The notes under the pieces are model-generated. The model was not told the origin of the DNA, ran no database searches, and was given only the letters and a program-made list of their open reading frames with translations. The position numbers were made by a program, and so were the translations under genes. DNA of 64,000 nucleotides, taken from NCBI GenBank assembly GCA_028583405.1, contig CM053264.1, positions 10,781,030 through 10,845,029 of the forward strand, in the 5' to 3' direction. This document shows positions 47,173 to 60,700 of this stretch, piece after piece. This DNA comes from Pogonophryne albipinna (lineage: Eukaryota; Chordata; Actinopteri; Perciformes; Artedidraconidae). Numbering within the stretch: position 1 is the first letter of the stretch; the number at the start of each line of letters is the position of its first letter.

Positions 47173-50100
47173 TGTTCCTGTTTTTATTCCTGCATTGTAC
47201 TCTCCAAAAACATGATGGAGAAAAAAAGTATTTCTACCCGATTTTGTGGAGAGGCAATTTTGCGTTGGGGCCTTTCCGGATGGTTTGAACAGTTTTCAAA
47301 CATTTTAATTGAACCTCTGCACAAACACCTCATGTAGAGCTATCATCAGCCTGGCTCTGCCACACAATGTTTACAGAGATCAAACAAGGACGCATTAATG
47401 TTCGCCTTGGGCCCTCTTGAGAAAAAAAAACATCTGGCTCTGGTAAAGCCATGTTCATAGGAATGTGCACTTCTGTTTGCATGCACTCCAGATGTAAAGG
47501 CAATCACTTATTTTTTATCTAATAAATCAAACACCCCACCTGTTTTTTTGCAAATATGCATGTTAGCTTACTTTTACACTCCTGGCTTCAAGTTCATTTC
47601 ATACACCTCTGTTTCCTGCAGATACTTTTTTTCCTCCCTTTTTTTTTATCAAAGGTTTGTTCAGGAATTCCTTGGTCTTGAATGTCCCTGCAGGCGAAAC
47701 ATAAGCCCCTGACACTTGTTGACAGCATACGGACGTGTTTGCGGCGCGGTATGCATTCAGAGTTGTGATTGACACGCCGAGGCCCAACCTGCACTCACTT
47801 GTTTGTTATTCATCCCCAGCCTTTGACTGACGGGGGTTTGCTTTACATAATTATCAACTTTCTCCTATTTTACAGTGCTGGTGGTGGAGGGAGGGAGGGA
47901 TGGAAACAACGGGCAGAATCCCATTAGAGACAGAAAAGGGAGAGTTGATCTTACGTTTAGTCTTTATCTCTCCAGTCGCAGGCCTCCTCTCTGCCTCCAT
48001 TGTCTCAGCTGTGAATGAAGAGGGAAGGGGTGGCTGTGTAGGGGGTGGGTTGTTAGGAAGAGGGACCGCAAAGGGTTAAAAGCATCACTTTGAATGACAA
48101 AGACCTAACAGTTTACCCCTGTATTCAGCCCGGCATGCATTCATCCTGTTTTCAATAGTCGGGGGGTCATTTTGGCTCCTCTCTGCTACCTGCTCCTACT
48201 TGGTATTCCCATAGGGAGGTGGGTGTCTTATTGGAGGGCGTAGGGGAGGGCTGATTTCTTATGCCGTTATAAAGCAAAAGTACTTATTTTTCTCTCTTGT
48301 GCACATTATAAAGTTATCATTTTCTTTGCTGAAGACTGTCTCCACACGTTGATATAATTCCCCTTTTGTGCTGCAAGATGTTTGGAAGTCTGCATCTCAG
48401 CTGGGAGCGAAATGCTCAGTGGCACACTTAGATCAAGAAGTGTCTGGAAGTCATGTTTGCAAAGCATAAGGCCCCCCCTTGGGGTTTCTTGGGTCATTTC
48501 AGTTCCTCTGAGCTGTTTTTGGATCAGGGAGGCTACCTTTTCTTGCCAAAATGCTGTACACCTCATTTAGGGATGATATTCACCGGGCACAAGGCTTCTC
48601 GGACTTATGTATGTTAAAACAACTTTTTTTCTTAGTGGTATTATGTTTAAAGTTCATTTGTTGCATAATACAACTTTAATAATCGACATTCACAGACTTA
48701 TTTAACCAATACACTGACATAAGAGCAATGAGATCAGAGCAGAAAGGACTTAAAAGTGAGAGTTGCTGCATAAAAACAAGATGCACGGAGAGAGATGGTT
48801 TATCCGCCGACAGTCCCAGTGATTTGGCAGCAGAGAAGCAGGAGGAGGAGGGGATGTGAAGCCCCAGAACGGCTCTCTTTGTTGGTTTTAGCTGCCGTGG
48901 CCCCTGCGGCTCATGGCGGCTGTGGGGCAGAGCGGCCTATTCACCCTGCTCACCAAGGCAGAACGCAGCACAGGAAGACAGGAAGGAAGCGGGGCTATTC
49001 TTCATGGACGCATTGTCTGCGTGTCTGACGGCCAGGCTTAAGCAATCAAACAGCCCTGTGAGAGAGAGGGGACATGCAGGGGGGCTCAGGAGATGTGAGC
49101 CGCCATGTGAAAGCATTACAACTGTTAGAAATATAAAGATTAGGGAGGAATAATATGTAGAACGCGAGTAGAAATACTCACAGTATTGTTCCATAGCACC
49201 GGGCACATGATGTTGCTCCTTACCTATTTTAAGAAGAATATATGGAACTGTTGACCAAAAGAAGTCAGCAGCTTGTTGTGCTTTAAGACAGACAAATCTG
49301 GTAAATTCATTAAACATGAACTTTTGGTACTGAGTAGCAAAATGTGCACAAAACCTACATCATAGTTAAAGTGGAGAACGGCAAAATAAAGGAGAATTTC
49401 TAATTCAGTACAACTTCTATCTTTGCACAATGTAAGTCAGGCCTATGGGGAAAGTTCCCTTTTCCAACATATAAGCTAGTGACTACAGTAAATGAACTAG
49501 TAGTGCTTTAAAGTGTATTGCAGTCATTTAAAGTCGTTACTGTTGGTAAAGATCACACACTTTTTTTGTCATGTCAAAGGCAGGGATGCAAAATCAACTG
49601 AGAGGAATCACCATACTCGACAGATTTACTTTTACACTTCCTTTTCATTAGAACAATCATCAAAAGTGAATTTTCCTTTTTTCTTTGGTAGTAAATCATC
49701 TTCCTGAAAGTGTCTGGACTTTGCCACTCTGGTTTATCATGTTCAACATTCACGACACTTTCTTTCAGTTACATAACCTCTGTAACTGCACTGGGAAGAC
49801 ACACTGTGTCACTGAAGTGTTTTCAGACATGCCTAAAACAAACAAAAATAAATGTACGTTCTTCCAGTCGGTCACAGAAAAGTGAATTCAACACATAGAC
49901 AAAGACGTAAAAAATGGATACAGAACGTAGGTGTTGAATAAAAAAAAAAACACGGATCTCTTCTCTACCGGTGAAAAGCGTTTTCTCAGAAGCTGAACTT
50001 TTCTTTCTGATTTTCCGACGTGGGCGGCGAGGAAGCACACATCTAGAGCTCGAAGCTTAAGCGCATCCCCCCCACCTGACTGTGGTTTAACTTTCCATTG

Positions 50101-50717
50101 AGCTTGTCCTCTGCTACTCTCACTGTGTATTCAGTCCAATTACAGAAAGACAAGTTTCATTTGAGAATAAATCGACACCTGACACAGAATGTTAGTGACA
50201 AATCCCAAGTCCTAAACAGCAACCTTTTCCCTTTTTTTTTTATTTCTATAAAGCAGAGAGGACACATGTTCACCCCTGCAGCTTTGTGAGGGTGTGCTGC
50301 TTTGCCAGGTGAATTACGGGGCACGCCTGCAGTTAAAAATCGTATGCAACACCCAACTCAGTGGCAGCTGAACTACTGTTATGCCTTGAGGAGGAAGATT
50401 ACAGCAGCCAGGGAGGCAAATAGACGGAGCAAGAGGGAAGAGAGTGTAAGGTTTAGTGAGTGTGAAGAGACGGAGGGTGTGTGTGCAGCATAAAAGGCTG
50501 CAGATAAGTCTTTGCACATGTTGAAAACTTTAAGAAATGGACCTGTAGGTGCGCATGTGTGCTCATGTTCATGTATGCATGTGTGTTCTTGCACACGTGT
50601 GTGTTTCTGTCAGCACAATCGAGTATTTTGCCCAGACAATGAAGCCCGACTGGAGGCCTAAGTCTAATAGCAGCACTTAACTTCAATCCACCACAGGAAG
50701 TTGGCTCATCTGCACGT

Positions 50718-50719
<2 letters not shown>
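47173..50719. other. Intergenic, no gene recognised
   Basis: Unique-looking sequence with short purine runs (47,887-47,900, 48,839-48,853). I found no coding exon or transposon end. Confidence 0.5.
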
Positions 50720-50756
<37 letters not shown>

Positions 50757-50761
50757 CACAC
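50720..50761. repeat. (CA)n microsatellite
   Basis: About 20 CA units with one CG interruption. Confidence 0.95.
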
Positions 50762-50871
50762 CCACCAACACCAACAGAGTCGGTCCGTTGCTGACAGCCA
50801 GTGGATATTTGTTGGCGACACCGTGGCTGCAAGGCTCTTTACAGCTTAGCGGCCAATTGTTGTTCCCCCAG

Positions 50872-50873
<2 letters not shown>

Positions 50874-50950
<77 letters not shown>
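50874..50950. repeat. (CA)n microsatellite
   Basis: About 38 perfect CA units, 112 bp after the previous CA array. Confidence 0.97.
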
Positions 50951-50953
<3 letters not shown>

Positions 50954-53900
50954 CTTAGAGCTTCAGTTGTTATCCTGAAAGGCAGTCCTGATCCCTCAGT
51001 AGGACAGACACACATAAAAAGAGGAATTAGTGCGGTCTGACAGCTCACTATACCTCATCGCATTTAGTGTGTGTACCAGTGTGATGGTGGCAATTATGTG
51101 TGTGTGTGTTTTGGGGGCGTGGATGCATGTGTGCAATCATTAACAGACTATATCTATTTGATTACAAATGTGGAAAATGAAAAGTCATTTTCCACATACG
51201 AATGGGACTCTACCATGCAATAGGAACATATATTTCCATATTTAAGTATTTCTATTCTTATTGTAGCCACATTTGCAAGCCAACTTCTCCTTTTCCAGGT
51301 GCCCCATTCACCTCAGTGGCATTGTGTAACCCTCTATCTGAATGGTGTCATTGAGACCCACATGACATTATTCAAATGAAGGCACAAGGACAGAGGGTGA
51401 GGGCATTTGAAAGTCAAAGCGACACTCTCATAACTGATGCTGTGGTAGAGAAAAGTGATATAGCAGACTACACACACTCTTAAATCCATTCAGCTGTGGA
51501 GAAAAGGAAGATGTAAAGGATTTAGAGAGAACTGGACAAGTGACATTACTATATATGTCTCCATTGTCATCCTTCTGTCGAGTGCTGGAGATAATGTGAG
51601 AGGAGAGGGTGAAATCATGTGGAACAAAGCTGTGGAAGACACAGATATGATCAACCTGTGTGCCATTCAGCTCCATTAAAACCCTCTTTTTTGCAATGAC
51701 TCAATCTTAATGATGCGTTGGGTGTGTCTTGGAGGTTAAAGGACTGTAACTAAGACCTGTTTCACTGAACGGCAAAGTGCGATTCAGTGTGAAATATTCA
51801 TATACACCTGAGACTCACAGGCACGTGCTTTGTATTTGTTTAATTTATGCTGCTAGGTAAATAAGAAATTGGTGGATAACACTTTTTTCATTACGTCAGC
51901 CTTCTGGTTAAATCTAAGCTTATATAGTGTGACGAAAATAGTGTGTGATCTGTGGCTTTATACTGTTGCTTCTGACGACTCTGAATGACTCGTTATTTAG
52001 AAGTGTTGACCACAAACTGCGTGCATGTACATGTTGCACAGGAAATGGGCAAATGTCGAGAAAGAACTCAAACACCTCTGTCCTATCTGAGAGGTTGTTG
52101 TTGTATGTACATTTTGCACTGTTGGACAATGATATCAAAGCAATTATGTATTTATTTAATATGAAGGAATGTTATAGTTTGCTTCTGAGAGGTGAACACT
52201 CCCGATGCTCTCTCTGTTGGAGGAAATTGATCTCTTGAGTCTGTCAGGCAGCTATGAGAGGCTCTGGTTACCATTCACAGGTGCGACACACTGACAAGCC
52301 CATGATGACAGCCGAGCCGAGGTGTGTGTACGTGTCTGTGGCCAAAATGTGCACATGAGAGCGCGTATGTGTGTGTTTCCCCGGCCTGAAGACAGAAATG
52401 TGTCAATGGCTGCAGAGATTGTCGGCATACCTCAGATTCCTCTACGTTTCAAACCACCAGGGACAAGACAGAGAGGCATGAAGAGAGAGGGAGAGGCTTT
52501 CTGCCAGGGCTATCCACTCTGTAACGGCACAGGTGCAATATTCCACAAGATAAAGGCTCCTCTGTTTGGAGAACACGCTGCTTTACATCCATGCTACATG
52601 CTACATGCTACATACATGCTACATTACTACATCCATGGTAATCAGAGAATATTTAGAGGCTGCAGGGGAAAGAGACTGTGGGGTACCTAAACATAACATG
52701 GGATGCAAAGCTATTACGCTTTTGATTAAATCTGGTCACATTGCCTTAAATAATGTCAAGATTTAAAGAAAGAATGGTAATTTATGCGGATTTAGTATCT
52801 AAAAAAATGTGGAGAATGGACATGTGAAAGTGTTTAATACCCCATCCAATAATTTGTGAATCTGTACGTTACACTGACTTTATAAATGACACTGTGACTT
52901 TTTACCTTACTCAGTGAACCCCATTTCTCCAATTCACTTTTCCGTGACTTCAAGTACGATAAACTCAGAATCTGTACGTTTCTCAAAAGATTGAGTTCAT
53001 TCATCCATCTGAAAAAAGCATCTGCACTATCATTATAGTTGATGTTTCCGAGTGAAAGTGAGAATTCAAAGTTCAGTTTGACTTCAAAGCCACTTCAAAA
53101 AGTGAACAGAATGTCTCATAATGAAGTGCATTTTGTTCTGATAAAGTGTGTTTACAGAACTCACCGTGCGTTCCATCTCTGATTCGCTGTAGGCCACTAG
53201 ACAGAGATTGCCTCATTGCAGGGACCCCAAAGTTAGAGAAAACATGCCGCACACTTAACATGTCATCTCACTGCGAGGCGTCTTATGAAGTAGCGCTGCA
53301 GCTGGCCCAGAGCCAAAAACAACAGAATTCCTTCAGCCTGGAATGCCTGCTTGATTAATATAGAAAACAGAGTCTTACTTGAGCTCATTTGGTGTAGAAG
53401 TGTGGCACTTTCCTGCTAGTTAAGTTGCCTATCAAAATAACTATGCATGTCTGCCGTGACGGGGGAAAGAGCGCTCTTATACCTACTTACTATAATCAGC
53501 TTTTAGCTCAAAAGTTAAATATTGGATTGTTTCAGGAGCTTTCAAAGAAGGTGGCGTAATTCTTTTGCACTGAAAAACAGGAATCCTCTTCCTGTGATGG
53601 CTCAACAGAATCGACATTGTGTCATATACTATCAAAGCCGAAGTCAAAATCAATGCTGAAGTCTCCAAGGTCTCATGAACACACCGCCATTAACGTAGAT
53701 TTTCCCCTGCACGCGCCGACACCACCACCGGATGAAAAGCACATGGGAGTGCTTGTGCTGTAGGAATTTTGAGTGTGCAGGTGAGTGTGCATGTATGTGT
53801 GTTTGCCCAAAGAGGAAGTTCCTGTGGTGAGACGGCCCTAAACTGAACACACACACACACATGCACACACCACTGGAAAAGCTCTGGAAAACAACTTCCT

Positions 53901-54894
53901 GTGGTCACCTGCACTCAACGACCCTGAAGAAAGAGACCCTTACAGACCAGAACTCACTGTCTCCCTCGCCCTCGCACACACACTGCGCTGCCCAGGCCTT
54001 GGCTGTGACACACAGGGGAAGGAGGATGAATGGGCCTTCAGAGAAACCTTCACTGTGACGGGCAAGAGAGGGAGGCTGCAAATTGATTCAACCTAGCAAT
54101 CCTTTAATTAAATCTTGTTGACATCTTCAAATAAGCATTTGTTTTTCACCTTTTAGTCTCCCTATGGATGTGATTCGTGAAACATTGCAGTAACTGCGTT
54201 CCCTCGACTGAAATCTGTGTGAAATGACTACACACAGCCGAGTCAGATTCCTTCTTTTTGGCACAGACCACAGCCAATGAAATCATCATGCCTACTTGAG
54301 TTGTGCTTATTTAATGCTGTTGGGTGGACTATTAGGTGTCCACGCCTGTGGGCAGGTTCAGTGGCTGCATTCAACACAGAAACCGGAGCAGTTGATGAAT
54401 TCTGTATTTTATAAGAGCAGGAGTCAGGGCATTTTCACATTCCTATAGAAAATAATACGCAATTAATGTGTGAGCTTATGATGCAAAGAGACACTGATCA
54501 CAGGTTAGTAAAAACAGTGGGATACCAAGAGTTAAACTATCAAGATTGGATCAAGCCTGAGCACTAGCTTATATGTATGTGTTGGCTTGTCACTGAACAT
54601 ATGCAGTAGGTTACCATGTCAAAAGTGACATCTAAGAGGCAGAGGAGCATTTTTGTTTCACCATCCCTCGTGGGAGCAGAACTGGCATTCCCCGTCCAGC
54701 AAGGGCTACCTTTCGCTTGTCTTCAAAACAAATACATGTGATGTCTTACAAGAAAAGGCATCTCACATTTTTGACATTTTATGGACAGTATAAGTGAATA
54801 ATTATGTCGGGTCACAGTTCTATTTAAGGGGAAATATAATGCTAATGTTTGGGTTCATACCTGTATTTTGGGTTTCTACTAGATCATGTTAACT
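50951..54894. other. Intergenic, no gene recognised
   Basis: Contains a perfect short hairpin (51,168-51,197) and a CATGCTA-type tandem run (about 52,588-52,624). No coding exon recognised. Confidence 0.5.
52588..52624. repeat. Short tandem repeat, ATGCTAC unit
   Basis: Three direct ATGCTAC units, then a spacer and a fourth copy. Confidence 0.8.
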
Positions 54895-55250
54895 TTAAAG
54901 GTAGGGTAGGTAAGAATGGAGAAACCAGCTCGAGTGCGCTAGAATTTGAATGTACACAACCGGAAAAAATCTGCCCTTCCTCCAACACACGGACGCGCAC
55001 ATGACCAATGAGGGCACGAGATAGGTTTGTGCACAGATGGAAGGCTGACAGGCAGGTAGGCCATCCAGTTACTTTAGCCGGGCCGGCTCAGATGATTGGT
55101 CGTGCTTTTTACTACGGCTTCCACAGATGATATTTGTTTATGGATTTATTGTCAAAGCATTTCATGTATTCATTGCTATCGGGATGTTAAGAGCATTCCA
55201 TGGAATATAACACAAAGTGTTTCTGAAGAGAATGACCTACCCACCTTTAA
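54895..55250. mobile_element. TTAA-bounded MITE, 356 bp
   Basis: The left end TTAAAGGTAGGGTAGGT and the right end (reverse complement TTAAAGGTGGGTAGGT) form imperfect inverted repeats, each starting with TTAA. The interior contains GAAACCAGCTCGAGTGCGCT, a phrase I recall from a common fish MITE. No open frame of note. TTAA duplication fits piggyBac- or Kolobok-type transposons, and I cannot choose between them. Confidence 0.75.
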
Positions 55251-55824
<574 letters not shown>

Positions 55825-55915
55825 CATGAGGCGGACTACAGCTCCTTCATGTTTAGCCTCAAACAGACACACATGCCGCCGTAGACACACTCCGCCACAC
55901 GTTCACACAACCGTG

Positions 55916-55919
<4 letters not shown>

Positions 55920-55969
<50 letters not shown>
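55920..55969. repeat. (CA)n microsatellite
   Basis: 25 CA units, 99 bp after the GT array and in inverted orientation to it. Confidence 0.97.
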
Positions 55970-55972
<3 letters not shown>

Positions 55973-57668
55973 TGCTGCTCTTTGAGGCCGCAGAGTGAAA
56001 GCAGCAAATGATCGCCGTAAAGTTTGCTGTTGCTAACGACAAAGCCGCCTCTGTTCCTCATTTTGTGCCCCCCCCCACCCCCCCACCACAGACGCCTTCC
56101 CTCCTCCCACACATTTCATGCCTTCTCCCTCCTATGTCCCTCTCTCGCCTCTCTTCTCCGTCTCCATGTCAACCCCCCTCCACCATGCTCCATCCTCTCT
56201 TTCTCCCTCCGCTCTCTTAATTCAGCTCCCCTCTCCTCTCGCTCCTTGCACTTCGGATGTAGGGCAGGAAAAAGGAAACAGCGCCAAGCTCTGTGTGTCA
56301 GGGGGAGAGCAGGGGCTGAGGCGGCGGCAAGGGGACCATTTTGATGTGTGTGAGCAAAAGTGTGTGTAGCTGCATGGTGACTAGAGTGCGGTGTCAAGGG
56401 GGAGTGTGGGTACAGAGGAGAGGAGGGATAGGAAGGTATAATGCGCAGAACAGTGAGGGTCGGAAAACCACCTTATTTGTACTTAACAGTCGAACAAAAT
56501 GATAATGAACCCTCTGTCTATATTTGCCCATAAATGACGGAGATAATGTCACAGAGCAGCAGAAGTGTAGTACGAAGCAGGATGTATTATTGTTAAGTGT
56601 AGCGGGAATACTAAATGTAAATCGATTGTAGAAGAAAGAGGGATAAAAACTCAAAATATCAGTAAAAAATACTTTATTCAACTGAAGAAAAGAGAAGTGA
56701 CGAGAACAGATTGACATGAGCAGTAACTTCCTTCTGTCGCCACGACAACCTACGATAAAATGCTGTCACCACCTACACTTATTATAAACAATTGAGTGAA
56801 CCGTTAAACTCTATAGGGGAGGAAGTAGGAGTACATTTAACCTGTTGAACTATAGGAGAACGCAAGGCATGATGTTGGAAGTTAGGGTTAGTCTCACTCT
56901 TATCTCTTCAGCAAAAGACCCTCCAATGAACCCACTATACATGACCTGCAAAGTACCAATCATTATTTCAACAAAGTTTAAGAGCTATACATATGTCTGT
57001 CAGCCAGGAGACCAATACAAGAGCTTAAAGGAAATGTATTGTATCAGATTGATACTGTCTTACAATCATTGATAGCCTGTAATGACATTTGGCTGCCCAC
57101 AGAATTCAACTATAATCTTTTCCATAAAAAAGGAGTGAAGTGAAGGAGATGAAGACAGGGTGAAGTCATCTGGCTCGATGCATGAATTGATGAGCAGAGG
57201 GGAGATTGTAGGTCAGAATGTAAAGTTGGAATTAATTAGGGCACCCATCGCGAGGCAAATGAATGGCTCATTGTTATCAGGGACAATCTGGGCTTTGTGC
57301 TCCGAGTTCACCTCTCCGTCCCCTCCTTTCTCACTGAGGGCAAACATAGACGGTAATGTTTCAACACAGAGAGGAACATATATATATACATCATAATGAT
57401 ATTTAAATCAGACAGTAGACTATTGGTAGACTATTCCAATGCTGCGTCATAATAAATAAAAAACAAATAAGGTTTAAGATGGGCCAAAATAGCATTATAT
57501 ACAATAAAAGTCATATTTTATGCACACATGATGTGCACGGATCATTTCTATACATGCTTCACATGAGTTGTAGTGAGACTGTTTGAACTCAGCAGAGGGG
57601 AGAGTGGGACAGGCAGGTGGCTCTTATCTCTGGCAGAACACAGCATGGGGACACTCGCTGCATTGTAT

Positions 57669-57702
<34 letters not shown>

Positions 57703-60700
57703 TCGAGTACAGGCCTGCTGGCTCGGTACCAGCATCTGCTGTGCAGGACAGGAGCCCTCCACTCTTCGGTGGTGATGTATGGTGTCTGGCTGCTACTTGC
57801 CACCTCACCCAGCAGTCACAAGTTCAACACTTCATCATATAGAAGCCAGAAGTGGGTCAAACTCCAGCACTAATTGCTTTGAGTGTATGACTTTGACTGC
57901 CTATAAGACCTACTAGAGTTTGCCTTTCATGGTGGAATTTACCTTGGAAGTTAAACAGAATGATCGATTCTGAGTCTTACGGTGGTTTGTTAAATGTGTT
58001 TCTGATGATTATTGGTTTCTGATACCAGCTGCTATTAATGGAGTGTGTTGGAAATGTATGTCTTTTGGTCCAGCATGTTGGTCTTAACCAAGTAAAATCA
58101 GGGTCTGGAAAGGAAGTGAATGAAGGGTGAATCCTAGCTTACTTGATTTATTAACCCAGTCACGTTGTTTTGGGCCAGACATTATACCTGCTAAACAAAG
58201 CCCATTTATATTATTCCTGCAGCTGTCAAGTGAAGAGGAAACCCTAATCTTAGCATTATCATTTGTTAGAATTGGAAAGATTTACCACTTCCCTAACTCT
58301 AATGCAACCAGGTCCAGATTTATTTTGTCTCGGATTTAGAAAATTGGTCCTATTGACTCCCATCCTGCATTCAATCTCAGCTGTCTGCAAGGGGATTGGT
58401 GAGCATTTGCCAGTAAGTGTTGTTTATTTCCTTCAACTAATGGGGACCCGAGCTGCGGAGAGACTGTAAGACAACTTCTCTTCCACATTGACATGTTGAT
58501 AAGTGGAAAATTGGGCCTGGAAATGGAGCTGGAGAAGGTTTACAGAGTCTCTCCACCCTGCATAATTGCAGCCTCGAAGCTTGCCGTAATTAATCTTTGA
58601 GAAAACTTGTCAAATTATTAATAGGGCCCTTAAGTGATGGCCCTGAAAGGAGGCCACTGTTCGGAGACGGAGGAGAGGGAGCGAGAGCTTTTGGAGGGGC
58701 TGTTTACTGTGAAAATACGAAGAGGTCGCTCTCCAGGAGTTCCGCGACTCCACGTGTCAAGGCTCTCCACACATGAAGAAGTTAAAGGGAGTCTCTCAGG
58801 AAACCAGAGAGCTCAGACCTGAAACTTGAAATGTCATCAGGTATAAAGTGAGCTGCTCTGTAGAGACTAAATGGACGAGTTTTGTCAACGCATCAAGCAG
58901 TGTATGGCCTTTTGCGAGAGATGCTCACGTTCAGATATACATCTCTGTTTTGCAGCACATGGGCTACACTCTCTACCCTCTGTGCCTCTCAGCCCCCCCC
59001 CCCCACTGCTCCTGCTGCACACAACAACCATTGTGTTCACCAACCTCACACACCATCCCATCCCGAGTCAGAAAGGAATCACTACAGTTAATATACTACC
59101 CTCTCTTTATAAGTAATTGTATTGTGATGTAAAAATGACTGCTCACTGAAAACAAGTTGTATGTGATGTAAATGCCATAATCCTTTCTGTCGGTATCTCA
59201 GGCATGCAAGATGGATGAACTCTGAAGGAAGAAAATTGCATGTATTTTTTAATTTGTAAAGAATGTGTTTGTTTACTTCAACTACTATTATTGCCACGGT
59301 AATCATTTATACATTTAAATGTCTTTCTCTACACTTAACATAGCTGTTCTCCTTTTCTATTGAATCCTTGTGTGCCCCTTAAATACCGGATGATTTAAAC
59401 ATAATGCCTGAGGAACAACCTGGATCCTTACCTGTCTGAAACGTGCCTGTGTCACGTGACTTCTTAATGAGCGGTTGCACTGTTGGTATATTATTCCTCA
59501 ACTGGCAGACCAGGTGGCATCCACAGGGGAATGTCAATATTGGCTGACGTTGAGCTTGTAGCAGTGTGTGCACGTGTGCATATTATAATTGTTGTTCCAG
59601 AGACACCCCTGCATGGGATAAATGGTGCAGAAGTCAAACAAAACATAAAAAACGAGGCAGGATTTTATGTTTGTCGATCAGTCTGGGTCTAACTGCTGTC
59701 TTCCAGGAAATAGATCTGATGTTGGGTCTAGAGTTTAACCGGTGTTGTTGTTTTAGCACACGTACTTTTACAATCTTTTAGAACAATGTGATATTGCTCA
59801 TCAGGTCAATTTGTAAACTTGTGTTCAGCCTTTTAGCCTTTAACACACAATTTGCGCCTGTGTTTTATTATATCTGTCTCTCTAAAGACAAGCGGCTTTT
59901 GGTCCCTCTTTGAGTCTATTTCGGTAACCAATGGGGGACATTCTCTTTACCAGCATCATACAAAATGTAAAACAATTCCTGGAAGAAGGGAAAGTAAACT
60001 TGCAACCCACCCAACACTTTCATTGTACAATATTTGGTTTAAAGGCTTCTTCACATCCCATTGACAAATGCCTTTCTCTTTTAGAAAGATAATCCACTAG
60101 CCACATTAAAGGTTTCACAGTTGTGGGAAGTGGTCTTAAAACCCCAATATATGTGTGTTTTGGAGGGGTGTGTTGTGTGTGCGTGCAGTCTTGTGAAATG
60201 TCACAGTCCCATGCTTGACATTCGACAACAGACAGGTATGTGTCCTGGAAGCCGTTCCAAACCCTTTCTTCCTGTATGTATGAAAGATGCCCCGAGGCCC
60301 GGCTGTTTGTGGTGACTCTTGAATGAAGGAGGCGTGTGTGTACATGCGAAAGCCGAGAAAGCGGAACACACAGCCATTCTGATCTTCCGCAACACGGTGT
60401 TTTGTGCCCACTTGAAAGCAGCGCTGAGGCCTTGTGCCAAAGACATTACATACTTCCTCACCTGGTGCCACGGGGGTTAAGAAGCTGTGTGGGTGACTGC
60501 TGCTGTTGTGAGTGAATGGAGTGTTTAGTTGTGGGAATTATTAAAGATTTTGAAACAGATATTCACAAAAAATCTGAACCTAGTTTGACATTTTGTGACT
60601 GAAGAAGCAAGCTGCATAGTCTGATACACTTTTGTGTTCGCATCACTTCAGTGGTTGTCTATATATAAATGTGGTTATTTTCCATCGTGGTCTTATCTTA

